Part shown: piece by piece, positions 21,742 through 27,548 of the stretch
Numbering within the stretch: the first letter of the stretch is position 1
How the letters are laid out: every line of letters starts with the position of its first letter
Source of the DNA: Thermofilaceae archaeon
Lineage (GTDB): Archaea; Thermoproteota; Thermoprotei; Thermofilales; Thermofilaceae
Length of the DNA: 27,548 nt
Direction of reading: 5' to 3'
Assembly: GCA_027017025.1 (NCBI GenBank)
Contig: JALURH010000142.1
Location: 1 to 27,548 of the forward strand
Made by a program: the position numbers and the translations under genes
Notes under the pieces: generated by a model
The model's input: the letters and a program-made list of their open reading frames with translations, nothing else
Database searches by the model: none
What the model was told of the DNA's origin: nothing

Positions 21742-22382
21742 TTAAATTAATTAACGTATCCTTCTCCTATGGTGAGAAGAATGTGTTAGAGGATATAAAC
21801 CTAGTATTTGATAAGGGGGTTACAGTTGTCTTAGGCCCCAATGGTTCCGGCAAAACTACTCTCCTCAAGGTGGCTGCTGGACTCTATAAGCCGTCTAGGG
21901 GTAAAGTACTTATAGGTGGGGTCAATATATGGGATTCTCCTCCCGAAACCACTATCCCTATCAGGAGGAAAATAGTGTATGTTCATGAGAAACCTATTCT
22001 CCTTAGAGGTACTGTATTATATAACGTTAGCTATGGGCTAAAACTTAGGGGGTCGGATACTGAAAGCTCCAGGAGAAAAGCTATGGAGATCCTGAGGAGA
22101 TTTGGGATAGAGGATCTTGCATACAGGAACTCAAGGGAGTTGTCCACTGGTCAAGCCCAGCTAGTCTCTATTGCACGTGCTCTAGCTGTTTCACCACAGT
22201 ACCTACTGCTAGATGAACCTACATCGAATCTCGATAAAAACAGGAGAGCCATACTGGAGGAAACTATACGTAACCTTAGTGACACCATAGTTGTAGTAGC
22301 TACCCATGATAGATTATTTGCAGAAAAATTTCCTAGAAAAATAGTTAGGTTGGAGAATGGCAAAATAGTTGATAGGGCCTAG
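21738..22382 (+). CDS. tupC: Tungstate ABC transporter ATP-binding protein
   Basis: From ATG 21738 the product has 214 residues. Walker A is GPNGSGKTT (33-41), the signature motif is LSTGQ (135-139), Walker B is YLLLDEP (155-161), and the switch His is in VVVATHDRLF. The Q-loop position reads VHEKP, with Glu where most ABC ATPases have Gln. The protein is shorter than ModC-type ATPases and lacks a C-terminal oxyanion-sensing (TOBE) domain. GAGGTG at 21726-21731 lies six bases before this ATG and decides it against the GTG at 21729. It energises TupB. Its stop lies 2 bp from the convergent gene. Confidence 0.9.
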   Translation: MIKLINVSFSYGEKNVLEDINLVFDKGVTVVLGPNGSGKTTLLKVAAGLYKPSRGKVLIGGVNIWDSPPETTIPIRRKIVYVHEKPILLRGTVLYNVSYGLKLRGSDTESSRRKAMEILRRFGIEDLAYRNSRELSTGQAQLVSIARALAVSPQYLLLDEPTSNLDKNRRAILEETIRNLSDTIVVVATHDRLFAEKFPRKIVRLENGKIVDRA

Positions 22383-22384
22383 CG

Positions 22385-23116
22385 TTAGGGGATAATATTC
22401 TTTAGCACTCTTCTAGCATGCCTATAGTCTACAAATATTCTCCTCAAAACCCCTGGAAGATCCCCTAGTTTCTCGGTTACAGCCGATACTATAATGTAGC
22501 CTTCCTCATTTATATCGATCCTAGTTGTAATTTCCCTCCGCAGAGCATTCACTAATGCTTGATCCAAGACACCATAGTCCCTCTTATATAATGGGTCACT
22601 TTCAATTATGAAACCATAGTCCTCGACGTAGATATCGAAACCCACTCTACTTTTCTTATAGACTATTGCACCAGAGACTGATGGGAAATCTTCCCATACT
22701 CTAGCAGCAGCGTATATACCTTTCTTCCTCAAGAAAGATGCTACTTTAACAAATCTCTCCTCCAAACCATCCTCGGAGTATTTCTCAACCCTTACGGGTG
22801 TCCCATCCTCCACCCAGTGAATAAAGTGTTTTGGCCCTAGAATCCATCCAAGCCTAACAACCTTACCGTAGGGCTGGTTTATACCAGCAAATAAGCATAG
22901 TGCTTTACCGGGAGGCCAATAGGCTACTCTACCACTAGCTACCTTATCATATAGTTTTCCCCCACCCTCAACTGGGGTCTCAAAGTAAACCTCTTCCTTC
23001 CATACCCTAGCAGTTGACTCAAATGGTGTAGCTTCCTCAAACTTCTCTGCTAGCTCATTTTCATCAAGGTATGCTATAATTTCACCGAGGTTTTCAAAAA
23101 TAATCCTCAAATACAT
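22385..23116 (-). CDS. Cyclophilin-like (DUF369/TM1367-type) protein with an extra C-terminal domain
   Basis: The product has 243 residues. Residues 1-120 follow the TM1367-type cyclophilin-like fold: TPFESTARVWKEEVYFETPV (about 29-48), GRVAYWPPGKALCLFAG (62-78), and YGKVVRLGWI. These proteins lack proven peptidyl-prolyl isomerase activity and their function is unknown. Residues about 125-243 form a second unit (FVKVASFLRKKGIYAAARVW ... YGFIIESDPLYKRDYGVLD ... RIDINEEGYIIVSAV) that is not part of the usual ~120-residue family member and that I do not recognise. The gene is convergent with tupC. No signal peptide is seen. Confidence 0.72.
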   Translation of the reverse strand: MYLRIIFENLGEIIAYLDENELAEKFEEATPFESTARVWKEEVYFETPVEGGGKLYDKVASGRVAYWPPGKALCLFAGINQPYGKVVRLGWILGPKHFIHWVEDGTPVRVEKYSEDGLEERFVKVASFLRKKGIYAAARVWEDFPSVSGAIVYKKSRVGFDIYVEDYGFIIESDPLYKRDYGVLDQALVNALRREITTRIDINEEGYIIVSAVTEKLGDLPGVLRRIFVDYRHARRVLKNIIP

Positions 23117-23222
23117 AGCACTCTAATAAAGGTGTTTGCCTCAATAATATTTTATCATCAATTTATTCAAGTGTTTTAGAAAAATAGATGAACCGCTTTT
23201 ACATTACCTACAGGGATTAGAG

Positions 23223-24170
23223 ATGATTGTTGTAACTGGTGGAGCAGGTTTTATAGGTAGCCACCTTGTGGAGAAGCTACTTGAATATGGATACGAGGTT
23301 ACGGTTATAGATAACTTGAGTACAGGTTCACTAGAGAACCTTGAGGTAGTTAGAGATAACCCACGCTTTAGATTCATTAAGGGGGATGTCCGTAATAGAG
23401 AGGATATAGCTAAGGCTTTTGAGGGAGCTTCTACAATCTTCCACTTCGCAGCTAACCCCGAGGTTAGAGTTGGTATACCACAGGAACACTTTGAGCATAA
23501 TATTTTAGCAACCTTTAATGTACTGGAGGAGATGAGGAAGAAGGATATTAGAGATATAGTTTTTGCCTCATCCTCTACGGTTTATGGCGATGCTGAACAA
23601 CTACCTACCCCGGAGGACTATGGGCCACTCAAGCCTATATCTGTCTATGGAGCATCAAAGCTAGCTTGTGAAGCATTACTATCCTCTTATTCTCACACCT
23701 ATGGATTCAAGAGTATAGCGTTGAGGTATGCTAATGTTGTTGGCCCTAGGCATAGCCGAGGCGTGATATATGATTTTGTCAGGAAACTTAGAGCTAATCC
23801 AAGGCGCCTAGAGATTCTGGGAGATGGTACTCAAACCAAATCGTATATATGGATAGAAGATGCTGTTGAAGCAACCCTACTTGCATGGGAAAAAACCCCA
23901 GAAGGATTTGAGGTATATAATGTTGGCAGCGAAGACGCTATCTCAGTTAGGGAGATAGCTAATATTGTTGTTGAAGAAATGGGGCTAAAGAACGTTGAAT
24001 ACATCTTTACTGGCGGAGTTGCTGGGGGGCGGGGATGGGTAGGCGACGTAAAATACATGCACCTTGATATCGCGAAGCTGAGAAAACTCGGCTGGGAACC
24101 TAAATACAGTAGCGCTGAGGCAGTTAGGTTAGCTGCGAGAAACCATGTTATGACTCTTCCATCACAATAG
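23223..24170 (+). CDS. NAD-dependent nucleotide-sugar epimerase/dehydratase (GalE-like)
   Basis: The product has 315 residues, an extended short-chain dehydrogenase. The NAD site is TGGAGFIGSHL (Gly6, Gly9, Gly12) with Asp30 at the end of strand two (VIDNLSTGS), and GDV at 54-56. The active site has SSSTVYG (Ser117/118) and Tyr142-x3-Lys146 (YGASK). The nucleotide-sugar part carries LRYANVVGPR and SYIWIEDAVEA. These match archaeal UDP-glucose/UDP-galactose 4-epimerases; the Ser in SSSTVYG disfavours a 4,6-dehydratase. It would supply sugars for glycosylation of surface proteins. A TATA-like stretch near 23197 suggests a near-leaderless message. Confidence 0.88.
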   Translation: MIVVTGGAGFIGSHLVEKLLEYGYEVTVIDNLSTGSLENLEVVRDNPRFRFIKGDVRNREDIAKAFEGASTIFHFAANPEVRVGIPQEHFEHNILATFNVLEEMRKKDIRDIVFASSSTVYGDAEQLPTPEDYGPLKPISVYGASKLACEALLSSYSHTYGFKSIALRYANVVGPRHSRGVIYDFVRKLRANPRRLEILGDGTQTKSYIWIEDAVEATLLAWEKTPEGFEVYNVGSEDAISVREIANIVVEEMGLKNVEYIFTGGVAGGRGWVGDVKYMHLDIAKLRKLGWEPKYSSAEAVRLAARNHVMTLPSQ

Positions 24171-24221
24171 ATTAATTCTTTTTAGTTCTAATTCCCCTCC
24201 TGGCTTACTCACTAGAGAAAA

Positions 24222-26789
24222 TTATTCCTTTACTTTATGTTCTCGCCTCAAGGGTACAATAGTTTTTAAGTTACCTACAGCTCTCCTAAATATCGTAGTT
24301 AATTTCTCCCTGTATCTCGCAATACCTACAATCACTATGGAGAAAGCGACAATAGCTAATGCAGCGTATGCTATAATAGGTATAGGTTTGATAGATACTT
24401 TAGCTACAATAGTGCTAGTTTGGTATAGGCTCCTACCCTCCTGGCTCCACTTAACTTTAACCTCTATAGGTAACAAGCCGTGAGGCGTGCTAGGATCAAT
24501 ATCGACCTCAAAAACAACTAATCTTTTCTCACCTGGCTCTATCGACCCCACCTGCGTGCTCGTAGACCCAGATATAAATGGGGAGTAGAGGTCGATACGG
24601 ACGCTTTCGGCTTTAGCTCTAGAGGTATTCTCTATCTCCAAGAGGAGTTTATAGCCTTTCTCACCTGGGGAAACAATCACGGGTGTAACGTTCCTTACAG
24701 CAAAGGATACTTTCTCAAGTATAGTTAGCTGGAAAACAGCTTCACGTTCTCCATTCATCTTGAGAACTAATTCATGGTTCCCGGGGGGTGCCTGCTCGTC
24801 TATATCCACTAGGAAGGTTATTGAAGACGACTGCCCCACTGGTAAGTAAGGTATTTTTGCTCTAGCTCCAGAAGCTGTTGAAGGTTTTATCCATGTAGTC
24901 CCTGGGAGTCTTATTTCAACGTCACGAGCCATATAGTCCCCCGTATTAGCGATCGTAGCGGTTACGCGAACAAGTTTATCCCCGGGGAAAAGTACAGTAG
25001 GAGTAGTTTTAACGTAGATTACGGAAAGCTCCCACGTTCCCTCAACACTGTACCCCAGGGCCATTAGCCTAGAATACGTATTCCCCCATTCATCCTCATA
25101 GTCTAGTGTAGCTAGAAGCTGTATAGCGCCATACACCTTTGGCTGTACGAAAACCCTGTACTTTACGAGAACCGTAGAGTTAGGTTCCAGCCTCACTATG
25201 GTTTTTGTTGAGACACCAACTATTGATGCTACCTCCATTGTTTGAGAAGCTAGAGAGAGTGTAATGTTTACTGCCGCACCTGTCCCGTTATTAATTAACC
25301 TCAGGAGAATAGTGTTAATAGAGTTAGGTTTTAGTGTATCGTTAATTGCCTCAACGGCTATAATTGGTTTCCCAGGTTCCTCGATTTTAAAGGCTATATT
25401 AAAGGTATCTACGTATTCGTTACCATATGGGTCATAGTACCTAGCCCTAATATTTAGTATCGCTCCAGGCTCCTCAAGTGGATTAGACGCCACCACTCTT
25501 AATGTTATAGTCCCGTTATCCTCCGGGTCGAGGTTTTCGAAGTAGAACCTACTTTCCCCCAAAACATATACTCCTTGACCCGATACAACATCTACTACAA
25601 CATCTATGGCTTCTTCATCGCCTATATTAGCTATATCTAAGGTAAGTGTTGTCTCCTTCCCCGAGGGTAGTATAGTGGTAGGAGTATAGAGTGTTATTAG
25701 GGGCTCCGCTCCCCTAGCAACCTCTAGGCCTATAGCCACCGTAGATACATGTGTGTCGCCGAAATCATCCATATATGTTGCTGTCAGCGTTAATGTAGCT
25801 GTACCAGTAACCTCCCTATCTATCCTCACTAGTATAGATGTTCTAGCATACCCTTTGGGCGGTATGTCACCTAGGGTACGTGAAGAACCCTCTAGAACAG
25901 CTACCCCCGGGGAGCCGGGTGACACCGTTATATAGACATCATGTGCATAGTTGCTACCCGTGTTCCTAATGATTAACGTTACCCGTGTTTTCCTCCCCGA
26001 ATATACTCTGGTGGGGCTAGTTGAGACAGAAATATGGGGCTCTTCAACTGCTTTAACCTTGAAGCCTATTGTTATTGTCTCCGTACCTGGGTTACCTGAA
26101 TAATCCTGGTACGATATACTCACAGAAATAGCTACGGTATCACCAGCCATACTATCTACAACTAGTTTTACTGGCACGCTAATACTCTTCTCAGCCTCAA
26201 CTAAACCAGGCTTGTTTACACTACCTCCGAGGACGGTTACGAAGGCGCTAGCTGGGTTCACCCTAACTGCTACGTTCCTCGCTGGCGCCTTGGATACCTT
26301 AATGGTTAGATAGACTTTGTTTGTTTTACCTCTACTCAGGGTACTGGTACTAGCTGTAACATTAAACCCGGGTTCACCTAGGAAACCTACCTGGAAAATG
26401 TGTTCCTCACTCTGCGAACTACCTCCAGCTACATAATCTAGACCTAATCTAGCACTATAGTATGATGCTTTTGCTCCCTCAGGTATATCTAGGGAAAACC
26501 TTAGTTCAATAACAACTCCCTGGTTTATCGAGCCTGTATAGGAATCTGTTGATGTTAGATCAGATCCTGCTACATCCTCGATAACTAGTTGAGCATTCAA
26601 CGAGCTCGCGGAGGTGGAGCCAACGTATTTTATCTTAACTACGAGTGTGTTATTTGTTCCAAGTGTGAGGGGGGCGAGCCAATAGGCATCAATAACCTTG
26701 AAGCCTCCAGGGGACGCTGTTATTCTCTGTCCTTGGATAATACAGGAGGAGATAAGTACCAATGCTACCAGTAGACCTAGTTTCCTCAT
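24222..26789 (-). CDS. Surface-anchored protein with seven tandem CARDB/NEW3-like beta domains
   Basis: The product has 855 residues. A signal peptide occupies about 1-20 (MRKLGLLVALVLISSC). Seven repeats of about 110 residues follow, starting near 29, 135, 250, 361, 472, 584 and 692. Each opens with a strand, then 'P..v..G....v.l.i.N.G...A..v.v.l' and ends with a 'G.i.pg....v.f.v' pattern, the layout of CARDB/NEW3 (COG1361) domains. A membrane helix at about 801-825 is followed by a basic tail (RYREKLTTIFRRAVG). The body is thus outside the cell. It starts one base after the stop of the ABC-2 permease, with GGGTGGA as ribosome-binding sequence. It probably works with that transporter as an extracytoplasmic partner or export substrate. 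Confidence 0.85.
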   Translation of the reverse strand: MRKLGLLVALVLISSCIIQGQRITASPGGFKVIDAYWLAPLTLGTNNTLVVKIKYVGSTSASSLNAQLVIEDVAGSDLTSTDSYTGSINQGVVIELRFSLDIPEGAKASYYSARLGLDYVAGGSSQSEEHIFQVGFLGEPGFNVTASTSTLSRGKTNKVYLTIKVSKAPARNVAVRVNPASAFVTVLGGSVNKPGLVEAEKSISVPVKLVVDSMAGDTVAISVSISYQDYSGNPGTETITIGFKVKAVEEPHISVSTSPTRVYSGRKTRVTLIIRNTGSNYAHDVYITVSPGSPGVAVLEGSSRTLGDIPPKGYARTSILVRIDREVTGTATLTLTATYMDDFGDTHVSTVAIGLEVARGAEPLITLYTPTTILPSGKETTLTLDIANIGDEEAIDVVVDVVSGQGVYVLGESRFYFENLDPEDNGTITLRVVASNPLEEPGAILNIRARYYDPYGNEYVDTFNIAFKIEEPGKPIIAVEAINDTLKPNSINTILLRLINNGTGAAVNITLSLASQTMEVASIVGVSTKTIVRLEPNSTVLVKYRVFVQPKVYGAIQLLATLDYEDEWGNTYSRLMALGYSVEGTWELSVIYVKTTPTVLFPGDKLVRVTATIANTGDYMARDVEIRLPGTTWIKPSTASGARAKIPYLPVGQSSSITFLVDIDEQAPPGNHELVLKMNGEREAVFQLTILEKVSFAVRNVTPVIVSPGEKGYKLLLEIENTSRAKAESVRIDLYSPFISGSTSTQVGSIEPGEKRLVVFEVDIDPSTPHGLLPIEVKVKWSQEGRSLYQTSTIVAKVSIKPIPIIAYAALAIVAFSIVIVGIARYREKLTTIFRRAVGNLKTIVPLRREHKVKE

Positions 26790-26790
26790 G

Positions 26791-27548
26791 CTATTCCACC
26801 CTTAGCCTAAGTAGCTTAACTGCTAATGCGAAAAACACTACAGTTTCTATTGAGAGTACGGTAACTTCTCCATAGGTTTCTGGTAGAGTCCACCCCCTTA
26901 ACTGGATATTCCTGAATGCCCTCAAGAAGTGGTAGAGAGGTAATAGTCTGCTAATAAACCTTATCTCCGGGGAAAGCATCTCCGTGGGGGTAAAGAAACC
27001 TGTGAAGAGCATCGAGGGTATGAAGAAGAAGATCGCTGTCTGGTATGCCTGTAGCTGGTTCCGCGATATTACCGAGATTAGTAAGCCTAAACTTAGTGAG
27101 CAAAAGAGGAGTAGTATAGAGATGATAGTTAGGTCCAGGAATTTCCCCTTTACTCTAACCCCAAATAGGGTGACTGAGAGAGCTAGAGTAACAATCATAT
27201 CCCCTATAGTTACTATCGAGTAAGCTAGGAGTTTACTAAAGACTATATCGAAACCACCTATAGGGGTCATTATCAATTGCTCAAACGTTCTCCTCTCCCT
27301 CTCCCTGCTAATAGATACAGCTATTAGACTCATAGGAACTAGATGTAGGAGTATCCCCATTACAACAGCGGCAAAACTATCTACTTTACTAACCTTAGGT
27401 CCATATATTGTCCTCCGCCTCACATCAACTACGAAGATGCCGTAGTTCTCTGAAGCCTTTATCTGGAATGATTGTACTGCAGCTATTACAGCTTCCCACA
27501 CGAGCTCAGATATTGCAGCGTAGCTCGAGTCAAGTATTAACTCTACAT
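26791..27548 (-). CDS. ABC-2 type transporter permease (5' truncated by window edge)
   Basis: The frame is open to the right end of the window, so the N-terminus is missing; about 251 residues are present. The first visible part (LILDSSYAAISELVWEAV) belongs to the extracytoplasmic domain of YhhJ/DrrB-type permeases. Then comes RERERRTFEQLIMTPIGGFDIVFSKLLAY, the cytoplasmic coupling segment typical of ABC2_membrane proteins. About five membrane helices follow, with FTGFFTPTEMLSPEIRFISRLLPLYHFLRAFR as the conserved late loop. The matching ATPase gene is expected just upstream outside the window. It is in one operon with the repeat-rich surface protein. Confidence 0.88.
   Translation of the reverse strand, partial: VELILDSSYAAISELVWEAVIAAVQSFQIKASENYGIFVVDVRRRTIYGPKVSKVDSFAAVVMGILLHLVPMSLIAVSISRERERRTFEQLIMTPIGGFDIVFSKLLAYSIVTIGDMIVTLALSVTLFGVRVKGKFLDLTIISILLLFCSLSLGLLISVISRNQLQAYQTAIFFFIPSMLFTGFFTPTEMLSPEIRFISRLLPLYHFLRAFRNIQLRGWTLPETYGEVTVLSIETVVFFALAVKLLRLRVE

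Noticed and set aside
1..27548. tRNA or rRNA genes and C/D-box sRNAs
   Set aside because: I looked for tRNA arm consensus sequences and for paired C and D boxes and saw none I could support by eye; a covariance-model scan would be needed to exclude short RNAs.

Overview
The window reads as chromosomal DNA of a thermophilic crenarchaeon (Thermoproteota, class Thermoprotei). Arg is coded mainly by AGG/AGA and Ile often by ATA. TATA boxes sit about 26 nt upstream of many start codons, so many mRNAs would be leaderless or nearly so. The gene content also fits: an archaeal AsnRS-like asparagine synthetase, a TupABC tungstate transporter, many VapBC modules and a DUF1028 protein. I cannot name the genus from sequence alone.

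Region 1 (about 1-7,300) is accessory. It holds a DUF5678-like/retropepsin-like protease pair cut by the window edge, three VapBC loci (one with an AbrB antitoxin), and a RelE toxin whose upstream partner is an unrecognised 250-residue protein. It also holds a peptidase S51 gene, a frameshifted DUF5615 pseudogene, two copies of a 115-bp diverged repeat ending in a hairpin, and an orphan coding fragment. Gene density is low and much of the spacer DNA looks like decayed genes.

Region 2 (7,300-9,710) pairs an Lrp/AsnC regulator plus a metallo-beta-lactamase-fold hydrolase with a divergent asparagine synthetase. A 14-nt exact inverted repeat lies in the shared promoter region and is a likely regulator-binding pair.

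Region 3 (9,740-17,813) holds an MFS transporter, a polytopic GT-C-like membrane protein, a two-TM coiled-coil protein and a radical SAM protein. It continues with an HhH-GPD DNA glycosylase carrying two identically spaced four-cysteine motifs, a small membrane protein coupled to a zinc-ribbon membrane protein, and an APC permease.

Region 4 (17,934-27,548) holds a DUF1028-TPR protein divergent from a class I aminotransferase with overlapping promoters, then a tungstate ABC operon (tupABC) with a 21-nt palindrome at its transcription start. It continues with a cyclophilin-like fusion protein, a sugar-nucleotide epimerase, and a surface-anchored protein of seven tandem CARDB/NEW3-like repeats that shares an operon with an ABC-2 permease running off the window end.

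The strongest leads are the Lrp-asnA operator pair, the tungstate palindrome, the double Fe-S-motif glycosylase, the 115-bp repeat pair, the RelE locus with an oversized partner, and the DUF5678-like/retropepsin pair.
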